A stretch of 8,918 bases of DNA from an uncultured Clostridia bacterium (GCA_934457515.1 CAKSHV010000044.1:1-8918), one strand, 5' to 3'. Positions 1-6,655 are shown, counted from the stretch's first letter. A program made the numbers and translations. Notes: generated from the sequence alone by a model not told the origin.

Positions 1-3
1 GTA

Positions 4-9
4 TATAAT
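4..9 (+). promoter_or_regulatory. Possible -10 box of the ppiC-like gene promoter
   Basis: TATAAT lies 42 bp before the ATG of the lipoprotein gene, which is consistent with a sigma-A -10 box and a short leader. The -35 box would fall outside the window, so the promoter cannot be confirmed. Confidence 0.35.
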
Positions 10-51
10 AGACTTGAATCAGAAATAAACAGCTAAAGGAGGTTTTTACGA

Positions 52-1080
52 ATGAAAAAAACAGGACTGCTTTCCATATTCTTAATTTTAATTCTGCTTG
101 TTTCCGGCTGCGAAAAAGCTGCAGACGACCGCGTTGTGGGCACGGTGCAGGGCGAAAACATTTATTTTTGGGAACTGTCATTCTTTTTGGACAGCGTGAA
201 AACCGAGCTTTTAAATCAGGCAAACATTTCGGGCGACAAAGAAATTCAGGAGTTTTGGAAAAATTCGGATATAGACGGTGTTTCGGCAGCCGAGGTTGCC
301 AAAAGCAAAGCCTTTCAGCAGGCAGTTTTGTTTAAAAGCAAGGTAATTTTGGCGAAAAAAAGCGGCGAAATGCTTTCAGACGACGCCAAAAACACCATCC
401 AAAAACAAATTGCTGACGCCAAAACGTCCCTTGGCGGTGACGCGGCTTTTAAAGAAACATTAAGCAACATGGGCATAAATGAAAGCAATTATAAGCAGCT
501 TTTGGAAGATTCCGCACTGGTTAACAATTATTTTTCGCGTCTTGCGCAGGACGGTACCATTTCGGTTTCGGACGAGGCGATGAACGAGTATTACAATATG
601 CATTTAAGCGACTACCGCACCACCGTTACTGCAAAGCACATTTTGTTTGCGACGGTGGACGAAAATAAGAATCCGAAATCGGAAGAAGAGCAGAAAAAAG
701 CGGCAGAAACCGCAAAACAGGTTTATGACGAAATTGCAGCCGGCACTTTGGATTTTGATACTGCCATGCAGGAATATTCCGAAGACCCGGGACTGAAATC
801 AAACCCGGACGGATACACCTTCACCCGCGGCAAAATGATAAAAGAGTTTGAAAATGCGGCATTTGATTTAGAGGTCGGTCAGGTTTCCGAACCGGTGAAA
901 TCCTCGTTCGGCTGGCATATTATAAAGCTGACAGATGCCAAAACGTCATCGTTTGACGAGGTGAAAAACGATATTTACCAAACCCTTGCTTCAAGTGCAT
1001 TTGACGACTATGCAAAACAGCAAAGCGCATCTTTTAAAATCACAAAAGACGACTCGGTGATAAACACCGTTAAATTCTAA
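52..1080 (+). CDS. PpiC/PrsA-like peptidyl-prolyl isomerase lipoprotein
   Basis: Likely an extracytoplasmic, membrane-anchored foldase that helps exported proteins fold by cis-trans isomerisation of prolyl bonds. Seen: a type II signal peptide with two lysines at residues 2-3, a hydrophobic core (about 5-16) and the lipobox LVSGC, giving lipid-modified Cys20. A helical region (about 27-185) resembles the SurA/PrsA N-terminal chaperone lobe. A parvulin (PpiC) domain at about 192-295 contains AKHILF (194-199), the EYSEDPG segment, and a closing FGWHIIKL. A short acidic/helical tail follows. At 342 aa it is in the usual range for PrsA-like proteins. AAAGGAGG at 35-42, 9 nt before the ATG, fixes the start. 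It precedes the alarmone synthetase with a 79-nt gap and no clear terminator, so the two may be co-transcribed. The family assignment is firm; client proteins are unknown. Confidence 0.9.
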   Translation: MKKTGLLSIFLILILLVSGCEKAADDRVVGTVQGENIYFWELSFFLDSVKTELLNQANISGDKEIQEFWKNSDIDGVSAAEVAKSKAFQQAVLFKSKVILAKKSGEMLSDDAKNTIQKQIADAKTSLGGDAAFKETLSNMGINESNYKQLLEDSALVNNYFSRLAQDGTISVSDEAMNEYYNMHLSDYRTTVTAKHILFATVDENKNPKSEEEQKKAAETAKQVYDEIAAGTLDFDTAMQEYSEDPGLKSNPDGYTFTRGKMIKEFENAAFDLEVGQVSEPVKSSFGWHIIKLTDAKTSSFDEVKNDIYQTLASSAFDDYAKQQSASFKITKDDSVINTVKF

Positions 1081-1142
1081 GCCTTGGCGTTTTCAGGACA
1101 AAACCGTTTTTCACCCTTAAGGAAAGCGCTCCGTGCATCGAC

Positions 1143-1148
1143 AGGAGG
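1143..1148 (+). promoter_or_regulatory. Ribosome binding site that sets the relQ start
   Basis: AGGAGG ends 11 nt before ATG 1160. The open frame extends upstream to a GTG at 1133, but that codon has no good Shine-Dalgarno sequence, and this motif would lie inside the extended reading frame. The ATG is therefore the better start. Confidence 0.75.
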
Positions 1149-1159
1149 ATTTAATACCC

Positions 1160-1792
1160 ATGGAAAACGAAAAAGAGCAGGTTCTATTTGATGATTATCA
1201 GGAATTTTTGGAAATGCAGCATTTATACACTGCAGCAATCAAGCAGCTTCGATTCAAATTCGAGGTTTTAAATGATGAATTTAAGGTAAAATACGGCAAA
1301 AGTCCCATTCATCACATCGAAAGCCGCATGAAATCCACAAAAAGCATTATAAAAAAGCTGAAAAAATTAAACTGCGAAATTTCCATTCCGTCCGCTAAAA
1401 AGAATATTAACGACATGGCAGGAATCCGCGTTGTGTGCTGTTATATAGACGATGTGTATAATGTGGCGGACATGCTGCTGCGCCAAAGCGATGTGAAACT
1501 TTTAAAGCAGTATGACTATATCAAGCACCCGAATTACAACGGCTACCGCAGCTTGCATTTGGATATTGAAATTCCGATTTATCTTTCGGAGCACACCGAA
1601 TATGTTTGCGCCGAGGTGCAGATTCGCACCGTTGCGATGGATTTCTGGGCAAGCTTAGAGCACGATTTGCGCTATAAATCAGACAAGAATATTCCGCAGG
1701 ATTTGTGCGCCGAAATGTTAAATGCGGCAAACGAAATTGCGGAAATTGACCGAAAAATGCAGGATATGTACAAAACAATTCAAAAACTATAA
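1160..1792 (+). CDS. relQ: Small alarmone synthetase, RelQ/YjbM type (GTP pyrophosphokinase)
   Basis: A single-domain RelA/SpoT-type synthetase that transfers pyrophosphate from ATP to GDP or GTP to make (p)ppGpp in the cytoplasm. It has no HD hydrolase domain and no TGS/ACT regulatory domains. At 210 aa it matches the small synthetases of Firmicutes (B. subtilis YjbM is about 211 aa). Visible motifs: the G-loop region SRMKSTKS (55-62), NDMAGIR (84-90, Asp85 probable Mg ligand), NGYRSLHL (127-134, Tyr129 for guanine stacking), and AEVQIRTVAMDFWASLEH (151-168, Glu152 catalytic). A helical C-terminus (about 180-210) fits the tetramerisation helices. Against YjbM as I remember it, positions that bind allosteric pppGpp are changed (see findings). 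The start is ATG 1160 because of AGGAGG at 1143-1148; GTG 1133 is a weaker alternative. A terminator follows directly. Confidence 0.9.
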   Translation: MENEKEQVLFDDYQEFLEMQHLYTAAIKQLRFKFEVLNDEFKVKYGKSPIHHIESRMKSTKSIIKKLKKLNCEISIPSAKKNINDMAGIRVVCCYIDDVYNVADMLLRQSDVKLLKQYDYIKHPNYNGYRSLHLDIEIPIYLSEHTEYVCAEVQIRTVAMDFWASLEHDLRYKSDKNIPQDLCAEMLNAANEIAEIDRKMQDMYKTIQKL

Positions 1793-1797
1793 AATGC

Positions 1798-1829
1798 ACG
1801 GACGGAAAATACCGTCCGTTTTTCCTTTT
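1798..1829 (+). terminator. Intrinsic terminator after relQ
   Basis: ACGGACGG (1798-1805) pairs perfectly with CCGTCCGT (1812-1819) around the loop AAAATA. TTTTTCCTTTT follows. It starts 6 nt after the stop codon of the alarmone synthetase gene. Confidence 0.88.
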
Positions 1830-1835
1830 ATAAAC

Positions 1836-1867
1836 AAAAAAGACCAAACCTCAGTTTGGTCTTTTTA
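1836..1867 (-). terminator. Bidirectional intrinsic terminator, 3' of tsf
   Basis: GACCAAAC (1842-1849) pairs with GTTTGGTC (1854-1861) around the loop CTCA. Flanking A and T runs extend the stem and supply a U-tract in both directions. It lies 15 nt beyond the tsf stop on the minus strand and can also back up the relQ terminator on the plus strand. Confidence 0.88.
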
Positions 1868-1881
1868 ATATGCAAATAAAA

Positions 1882-2775
1882 TTATTTAACCATGCTTGCA
1901 ACTTCTGCTGCAAAATCGTCTTCCTTCTTTGCAAGGCCTTCACCCTTTTCAAAGCGGATGTAGTTCACGATTTTAACGCCTTTCGATGCAAGATATGCTT
2001 CAACTTTAAAGTCGCCGTTCTTAACGAATTCCTGCTGCAGTAAGCAGTTCTGCTCGAAGAATTTGTTTAATTTACCGGTAACCATTTTTTCCAAAATGTT
2101 TTCGGGTTTATTTGCATTCTTTGGGTCTTCCTTCATCTGCGCGAGAATGATTGTTTTTTCATGCTCAACATCAGCTGCGGGAACGGTATCTTTCGAAAGA
2201 TAAAGCGGATTGATTGCTGCAACCTGCATTGCAATATCTCTTGCTGCTTCATACTTTTCTTCGGTGTCCAAAGCGCCTTCTGCTTCAACCAAAACGCCGA
2301 TTCTGCCTGCTGCATGCAAATAGGTGCAAACATTGCCTTCAACACGTGCAAAACGTCTGATATTCATGTTTTCGCCGATTTTTGCAATTAAAGCAGTTAA
2401 TCTGTCACCGATGGTTTCGCCGTCAACAATGATTGCTTTGAGCGCGTCAACGTCTGCGGGATGGTTGTCCGCAACGGTTTTTGCAACGAGGTCAACAAAA
2501 GTTAGGAACTCGCTGTTTTTTGCAACGAAGTCGGTTTCGGAGTTTACTTCAACCAAAACAGCGATTTTCTTATCGTCTGTCATGTAGGTTTTAACAATAC
2601 CCTCGGAAGCAATTCTGCCCGCTTTCTTAGCAGCGGTTGCCAAGCCCTTTTCACGCAGGAACTCGATAGCTGCATCCATATCGCCTTCAGTCTGGGTTAA
2701 TGCCTTTTTGCAGTCCATCATACCGCAGCCTGTCATTTCTCTTAATTTCATTACATCTTTTGCAGTAAATGCCAT
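1882..2775 (-). CDS. tsf: Translation elongation factor Ts
   Basis: EF-Ts is the guanine nucleotide exchange factor that releases GDP from EF-Tu during elongation. Seen: the N-terminal UBA-like domain with REMTGCGMMDCKKAL (12-26), the EF-Tu contact motif TDFVAKN at 81-87 (Asp82, Phe83), then the core and a C-terminal coiled/dimerisation region ending near the conserved FFEQNCLLQQEFVK. The 297-aa length is normal for a full two-subdomain core EF-Ts. The frame opens at TTG 2781, but ATG 2775 is chosen because the protein then begins MAFTAKDV as in the family, and GGGAGG (2786-2791) sits 10 nt upstream of it. It follows rpsB by 24 nt, the classic rpsB-tsf operon, and ends at a bidirectional terminator. 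Confidence 0.97.
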   Translation of the reverse strand: MAFTAKDVMKLREMTGCGMMDCKKALTQTEGDMDAAIEFLREKGLATAAKKAGRIASEGIVKTYMTDDKKIAVLVEVNSETDFVAKNSEFLTFVDLVAKTVADNHPADVDALKAIIVDGETIGDRLTALIAKIGENMNIRRFARVEGNVCTYLHAAGRIGVLVEAEGALDTEEKYEAARDIAMQVAAINPLYLSKDTVPAADVEHEKTIILAQMKEDPKNANKPENILEKMVTGKLNKFFEQNCLLQQEFVKNGDFKVEAYLASKGVKIVNYIRFEKGEGLAKKEDDFAAEVASMVK

Positions 2776-2799
2776 AATCAATTTACCTCCCGTAAAATT

Positions 2800-3534
2800 T
2801 TACGCCTGCTGTTCTTCTTCAGCTGCACCTTCTGCAGCTTCTGCGAACGATTCGCCCTGTCTGCCTTCCAAAATAGCGTTGGAAATGGTGGACGCAATCA
2901 GTTTAACCGCACGGATCGCATCATCGTTGCCGGGGATCGGATAGTCAACTTCTTCCGGATCGCAGTTTGTATCAACGATTGCAACAATCGGAATGTGCAG
3001 TTTGTGTGCTTCCAAAACAGCAATTCTTTCTTTTTTCGGGTCAACAATGAACATGCAAGCCGGAATGTCTTTCATTTCCTTAATACCGCCGAGGTATTTT
3101 TCAAGCTTTGCTTCTTCATTTTTGAGGTTGATTACTTCTTTTTTCGGAAGAATTTCAAAAATGCCGTCTTCTTCCATTTTATAAAGCTGTTTTAATCTTT
3201 CGATTCTCTTTTTGATTGTGCCGAAGTTGGTCAGCATACCGCCGAGCCATCTTGCGTTTACATAATACATGCCAACGCGTTCTGCTTCTTCTTTAATCGA
3301 TTCCTGTGCCTGCTTTTTGGTACCAACGAACAAAACTTCGCCGCCGTTTGCAGCCACATCTCTTACGAATGCGTATGCTTCTTCGATTTTCTTAACGGTT
3401 TTCTGCAAATCGATAATGTAGATACCGTTTCTTTCCGCAAAGATATACTCTGCCATTTTCGGGTTCCATCTTCTGGTCTGGTGACCGAAGTGAACGCCTG
3501 CTTCCAGCAATTGTTTCATAGAAATAACTGCCAT
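2800..3534 (-). CDS. rpsB: 30S ribosomal protein S2
   Basis: Structural protein of the small subunit, bound late at the head-body junction near S1 and the mRNA exit region. Seen: the first family signature, starting [20 protein letters not shown] (6-25), and the second, [20 protein letters not shown] (181-200) followed by [10 protein letters not shown]. The central coiled-coil insertion (about 105-155) is present. The tail (about 228-244) is rich in Glu and Ala, common in Firmicute S2. Length is 244 aa, typical. The frame could open at GTG 3543, but ATG 3534 gives the canonical [10 protein letters not shown] start, with GGAGG (3543-3547) 8 nt upstream. Transcribed from its own promoter at 3656-3684, with tsf downstream. 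Confidence 0.98.
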   Translation of the reverse strand: MAVISMKQLLEAGVHFGHQTRRWNPKMAEYIFAERNGIYIIDLQKTVKKIEEAYAFVRDVAANGGEVLFVGTKKQAQESIKEEAERVGMYYVNARWLGGMLTNFGTIKKRIERLKQLYKMEEDGIFEILPKKEVINLKNEEAKLEKYLGGIKEMKDIPACMFIVDPKKERIAVLEAHKLHIPIVAIVDTNCDPEEVDYPIPGNDDAIRAVKLIASTISNAILEGRQGESFAEAAEGAAEEEQQA

Positions 3535-3547
3535 TTTCAACACCTCC

Positions 3548-3649
3548 GTGGTTTAATAAAATAATTTTCCTCCGCATGATTTCAAGCCGAAACGGCAACC
3601 TAAAAAAGGCACCCGCCGCGTCGTAAACATGCGTGCGTATTTTTACCGC
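3548..3649 (-). promoter_or_regulatory. rpsB 5' leader, possible S2 autoregulatory RNA
   Basis: The predicted transcript has about 115 nt before the rpsB ATG. Seen: CATGCG on the plus strand at 3628-3633 and CGCATG at 3573-3578 form an inverted repeat that could close a stem. Inside it, GCCG-TTT-CGGC makes a small hairpin and GGGTGCC/GGTTGCC can pair in part. A second GGAGG (3569-3573) directly follows the closing stem, but no start codon lies at a suitable distance. Many ribosomal protein operons are controlled by their product through such leaders, and S2 control of rpsB is known in gamma-proteobacteria. That this leader is regulatory is inference; I do not recognise a known Rfam fold. Confidence 0.35.
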
Positions 3650-3655
3650 CATAGT

Positions 3656-3684
3656 AGTATATCAGAAATTCTAAAAAAAATCAA
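3656..3684 (-). promoter_or_regulatory. Sigma-A promoter of rpsB-tsf
   Basis: On the minus strand, TTGATT (3679-3684) and TATACT (3656-3661) are separated by 17 bp, close to the housekeeping consensus. The start site should lie near 3649. The region from here to the anti-sigma stop at 3729 is AT-rich and non-coding. Confidence 0.8.
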
Positions 3685-3728
3685 GTGTTTTTTTAACTTT
3701 TTCGTTAATTTTCCCGATTTTTTCCTAT

Positions 3729-4691
3729 TTATTCGTCTAATCCGAGAATTTTGATTAAATTTTGCACATCTTTGGCACTGGTTGCAAAGAATTTCACGTC
3801 TGCGCCTGCCATTTTGTCGCACATTTCTTTGGTGTAAACCACCGTTTTGGTTTCGGTTCCGTGTTCCGTCTTTGCAGTGTATTCCGCGCGCACCTCGCCT
3901 AAATTATCTATTAAAGAAATCAGCACGCAGGCATATGCCTGCATTTTTTCTTCAAACAGCGGCGGATTGCTTACCTCGTTTTCAAACTCCATAATCCAAA
4001 CATACGGTTCGCTGTCGGTCAAAAGTTCATTTTTAAAAGATCCGAGCGAAGTTACGTTCAGCGCTCTTGCGACTTTTCCGATTGCAGATATATCGCCGAC
4101 ATACGGTGTTTTTGTGCTGTACAGGCGGTTGGCAAACGCACTTATCACCTCTCCGTTTTTTTCAACCGTTGCGCCGCCGATGTTTAAAACGCAGTCCTGT
4201 GGCTTTTCCATTTCAACGTTAAACGCCCGCTTGTGCTCCCATGGCAGCGGCAGCCCCGAATACAGCACCACACTGCCATCCTTGGCGGTTGTAACACGCC
4301 TTAAAATGCGGTTCGGGTCGTTAAAATACATGCCGAACCGAACGCTTTTTGCAGTCGGCTCCAAATAGGTCAGCGTGTAGTTGTCCGTCGGAGAGCCGAT
4401 GCAGTAAAATTTAACAAACAAAGCAATCAGCACCGCCGCCAGCGCGCCGAGCGCGGCAAAAACCGCTTTTTTACTCGATTTTTTCCGAACGGTTTTCATA
4501 TAGTCTATCTCGTCCGCATCGGCTGCGGGCTCAATGTTTTCGGTCATATTTTTATATATTTCTTTGCAGCCGGGACACGTTTCAAGATGCTCAAAAACTG
4601 CCTTTTTTGTTTCGGCGGACGCCAAACCGTCTGCACAAAGGGGCAGCAAATCCCGCACAACCGCGCAGGAAAGTCTGTTTTCCTCACTCAT
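3729..4691 (-). CDS. Membrane anti-sigma factor with N-terminal zinc finger (zf-HC2)
   Basis: Probable anti-sigma factor that holds the adjacent ECF sigma factor inactive at the membrane. Seen: an N-terminal anti-sigma zinc-binding motif with Cys9 and His35-x3-Cys39-x2-Cys42. A basic stretch (about 69-75, RKKSSKK) is followed by one transmembrane helix (about 76-93). A C-terminal domain of about 220 residues, predicted extracytoplasmic, follows; I do not recognise it, and it presumably senses the signal. The orientation fits the positive-inside rule. AGGAGG (4701-4706), 9 nt before the ATG and inside the sigma gene, fixes the start. The two genes overlap by 8 nt (4684-4691), so translation is probably coupled and the two proteins kept in ratio. 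No clear terminator follows before rpsB. The anti-sigma role rests on motif plus gene pairing; the ligand is unknown. Confidence 0.85.
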   Translation of the reverse strand: MSEENRLSCAVVRDLLPLCADGLASAETKKAVFEHLETCPGCKEIYKNMTENIEPAADADEIDYMKTVRKKSSKKAVFAALGALAAVLIALFVKFYCIGSPTDNYTLTYLEPTAKSVRFGMYFNDPNRILRRVTTAKDGSVVLYSGLPLPWEHKRAFNVEMEKPQDCVLNIGGATVEKNGEVISAFANRLYSTKTPYVGDISAIGKVARALNVTSLGSFKNELLTDSEPYVWIMEFENEVSNPPLFEEKMQAYACVLISLIDNLGEVRAEYTAKTEHGTETKTVVYTKEMCDKMAGADVKFFATSAKDVQNLIKILGLDE

Positions 4692-5172
4692 GTTTTAAAA
4701 CCTCCTTTAAAACCTCTTCTTTACCTCTGTAATAGGTAACCCGCGCCCAGGTTTCGGTTTTCCCCGTCACTTCACCGATTTCTTTAAAGCTTAAGTTGCC
4801 GATGAGGCGCAGGTACAATACCTCACGTTTCGGCTCTTTGACGCCGTGTAACGCTTTGATAACTTTCAGATACTCCGCCGATTTGAAAAAGTCCGACTCG
4901 GCAGATGGCGCCGAATCTTCATCGGCGTCAAGCGCATTTTCGCGGTGCAGCCGCTTTGCCTCCTCGCACCACAAATTTTTGGCAATGCCGCACAGCCATG
5001 ATAAAACGCTGCTGTCCCCTTTAAATGTGTTTGCGCCTTTCACCGCGCGGTAAAACGTTTCCTGTGTAAGCTCTTCGGCAAGGTGTTTGTCTTTCACGCG
5101 GGCAAGGAGGAAACCGTATACGGTTTTGGCGTGGGCAGCATAAATTTCGTCCATAGAATTTAATTTTTCCAC
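4684..5172 (-). CDS. ECF-type RNA polymerase sigma factor
   Basis: A 162-aa group 4 (ECF) sigma factor that redirects RNA polymerase to stress or envelope genes when its anti-sigma partner releases it. Seen: sigma-2 region about 8-78, with KHLAEELTQETFYRAV (29-44) as the region 2.2 core-binding helix and WLCGIAKNLWCEEAKR (59-74) as region 2.3/2.4. An acidic linker (about 82-95) follows. Sigma-4 at about 103-158 contains LSFKEIGEVTGKTETWARVT (127-146), the helix-turn-helix that reads the -35 element. The start is GTG 5172: GGAGG at 5180-5184 lies 7 nt upstream. The first ATG (5154) is too far from it, and the longer open frame to 5358 would run through the promoter. Length and domain order are normal. 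It leads an operon with the anti-sigma gene. Confidence 0.92.
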   Translation of the reverse strand: MEKLNSMDEIYAAHAKTVYGFLLARVKDKHLAEELTQETFYRAVKGANTFKGDSSVLSWLCGIAKNLWCEEAKRLHRENALDADEDSAPSAESDFFKSAEYLKVIKALHGVKEPKREVLYLRLIGNLSFKEIGEVTGKTETWARVTYYRGKEEVLKEVLKHE

Positions 5173-5179
5173 TTTGTTT

Positions 5180-5184
5180 CCTCC
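5180..5184 (-). promoter_or_regulatory. Ribosome binding site that sets the GTG start of the sigma gene
   Basis: GGAGG, within AAAGGAGG on the minus strand, sits 7 nt before GTG 5172 and 25 nt before ATG 5154. This spacing selects the GTG. Confidence 0.8.
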
Positions 5185-5226
5185 TTTTCGTAAATTGGTG
5201 GCAAAAACATGCGTTTCGTTACAACT

Positions 5227-5255
5227 ATTATAAAAAAATTTTGATTTTTTGTCAA
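5227..5255 (-). promoter_or_regulatory. Consensus sigma-A promoter of the sigma/anti-sigma operon
   Basis: On the minus strand, TTGACA (5250-5255) and TATAAT (5227-5232) are separated by exactly 17 bp of nearly pure A/T. Both boxes match the housekeeping consensus in full. The transcript should start near 5220, leaving a leader of about 47 nt. Confidence 0.9.
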
Positions 5256-5258
5256 CCG

Positions 5259-5287
5259 TTGCTTTTTTGTGCCTTCTGTGGTATACT
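5259..5287 (+). promoter_or_regulatory. Sigma-A promoter of rsmA-tadA (extended -10)
   Basis: TATACT (5282-5287) is preceded by TGG, an extended -10 motif. A weak -35, TTGCTT (5259-5264), lies 17 bp upstream. The start site should be near 5294, about 24 nt before the rsmA ATG. It diverges from the sigma operon promoter. Confidence 0.72.
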
Positions 5288-5317
5288 GAAAAAAACAAAA
5301 CAAGGAGATTTACCAAA

Positions 5318-6175
5318 ATGGAACACATATCCTCCCCGTCGCAGATTAAGGAAATCATGCAGCGGCACGGACTTATTTTTCATAAAGGACTGGGACAGAA
5401 TTTTCTGTTTGACGCAAACTATTTAAACCAGATTGTGGAAAGTGCGGATATAACAAACGCCGATACGGTGCTTGAGATCGGCCCGGGACTCGGGGTTTTG
5501 ACCACCCGCCTTGCCGAGCGCGCAAAAAAGGTAATTGCGGTTGAAATTGACCAAAACATTGTGCCGGTTTTAAAAGACATCACTTCGGATTATGATAACA
5601 TTGAAATTATAAACCGCGACATTTTAAAAACGAATCTTTTGGAGATTTTGCCCGAAAACGAAAAGGTGAAAGTGGTTGCAAATCTGCCATACTACATCAC
5701 CTCCCCCATTATTATGAAGCTTTTGACCGAAGGAGAATCGCTGATTTCCGCCATCGTAATTATGATTCAAAAAGAGGTGGCAGAGCGCATTACCGCAAAG
5801 CCCGCCACGAAAGAATACGGTGCGCTTTCGGTTGCGGTTACATTTTACGCAAACGCCGAAAAGCGCCTGATTGTGCCGGCGGGGGCGTTTATTCCCGCGC
5901 CGAAGGTGGATTCCGCGGTGCTGCGGTTAAACATTCCCGAAACGAAAAAATATGCGCCGAAAAACGAAAAGGTGTTTTTCAAAACGGTCAAATCCGCATT
6001 CGGACAGCGCAGAAAAACACTGGCAAACGCGCTTTCTTCGGGATTTCCCAATTTTACGAAAGATGAAATCCGTAAAAAAATTACGGATTTGGGTTTAAAA
6101 GAAACCTGTCGGGGCGAAACCCTTTCCATAGAAGAATTTGTGCGCCTTTCGGACAGTTTGTGCGAGGAAAAGTAA
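5318..6175 (+). CDS. rsmA: 16S rRNA (adenine1518/1519-N6)-dimethyltransferase RsmA (KsgA)
   Basis: Dimethylates the two adjacent adenosines in the helix 45 loop near the 3' end of 16S rRNA, using S-adenosylmethionine, as a late step and quality check in small-subunit assembly. Seen: GLGQNFLFD (24-32), the N-terminal SAM-binding motif; motif I EIGPGLG (53-59); acidic Glu76 in VEID; RDIL (100-103); motif IV NLPYY (122-126), the catalytic N6-amino motif; and the C-terminal helical domain with PAPKVDSAVLRL and SAFGQRRKTL. At 285 aa it is full length. ATG 5318 is chosen because AAGGAG (5302-5307) is 10 nt upstream; the frame is open further back, but that stretch overlaps the promoter. tadA starts 1 nt after its stop codon. 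Confidence 0.97.
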   Translation: MEHISSPSQIKEIMQRHGLIFHKGLGQNFLFDANYLNQIVESADITNADTVLEIGPGLGVLTTRLAERAKKVIAVEIDQNIVPVLKDITSDYDNIEIINRDILKTNLLEILPENEKVKVVANLPYYITSPIIMKLLTEGESLISAIVIMIQKEVAERITAKPATKEYGALSVAVTFYANAEKRLIVPAGAFIPAPKVDSAVLRLNIPETKKYAPKNEKVFFKTVKSAFGQRRKTLANALSSGFPNFTKDEIRKKITDLGLKETCRGETLSIEEFVRLSDSLCEEK

Positions 6176-6176
6176 A

Positions 6177-6650
6177 ATGGACGAGCAATTTTTTATGCTG
6201 CATGCGATAAAGCAGGCCAAAAAGGCGGAAAATTTAGGCGAAGTGCCTATCGGCGCGGTGATTGAAAAGGACGGGAAAATCGTTGCGCGCGCCTATAACA
6301 AGCGAGAAATTAACATGTGCGCTGCCGCGCACGCCGAGATGCTTGCCATTGAAAAAGCGTGCAAAAAATTAAATAACTGGCGGCTGTCGGGCTGCACATT
6401 GTATGTAACGCTTGAACCGTGCCCCATGTGCGCGGGCGCTGCCGTCAACGCGCGGATGGAACGAATTGTATTCGGTGCGCCGAACCCGCAAAGCGGTGCT
6501 TGCGGCACAAAGCTGAATTTGCCCGAAATGAACCTTTTAAACCACACGCCCTGCGTTACGGGCGGGGTTTTGGAAGAAAATTGCAAGGATTTGATGACGG
6601 CATTTTTCAAAAAGGCGCGGGCACGGAACAAAGCAGAAAAACAAGGGTAA
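6177..6650 (+). CDS. tadA: tRNA-specific adenosine deaminase TadA
   Basis: Deaminates the wobble adenosine A34 of tRNA-Arg(ACG) to inosine so that one tRNA reads CGU, CGC and CGA. Seen: the zinc-dependent cytidine-deaminase fold with HAE at 52-54 (His52 zinc ligand, Glu54 proton shuttle) and PCPMC at 81-85 (Cys82 and Cys85 zinc ligands). Family-typical GEVPIGAV (21-28), ARMERIVFGA and a basic C-terminal helix FFKKARARNK are also present. The 157-aa length matches the family. ATG 6177 is chosen: GAGG (6164-6167), inside the end of rsmA, lies 9 nt upstream. The frame extends back to 6138, but those codons overlap rsmA and lack a ribosome binding site. The 1-nt gap after rsmA points to one transcript and coupled translation. 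A strong terminator follows. Confidence 0.96.
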   Translation: MDEQFFMLHAIKQAKKAENLGEVPIGAVIEKDGKIVARAYNKREINMCAAAHAEMLAIEKACKKLNNWRLSGCTLYVTLEPCPMCAGAAVNARMERIVFGAPNPQSGACGTKLNLPEMNLLNHTPCVTGGVLEENCKDLMTAFFKKARARNKAEKQG

Positions 6651-6655
6651 AAGGA

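Noticed and set aside
1521..1847. 108-codon open frame on the minus strand
   Set aside because: It overlaps relQ in antisense and runs through two terminator hairpins.
3847..4368. 173-codon open frame on the plus strand
   Set aside because: It lies opposite the anti-sigma gene, has no ribosome binding site, and encodes no recognisable protein; the opposite strand has clear motifs.
5218..5223. TGTAAC on the minus strand as an ECF-type -35 box for autoregulation
   Set aside because: No CGTC- or CGTA-like -10 element occurs at the needed 15-17 bp spacing.
5249..5317. 23-residue N-terminal extension of RsmA
   Set aside because: It overlaps the rsmA promoter and its predicted transcription start; AAGGAG at 5302-5307 points to ATG 5318.
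5173..5358. 62-residue N-terminal extension of the sigma factor
   Set aside because: It would read through the perfect sigma-A promoter and past the strong ribosome binding site at 5180-5184; ECF sigma factors do not carry such an extension.
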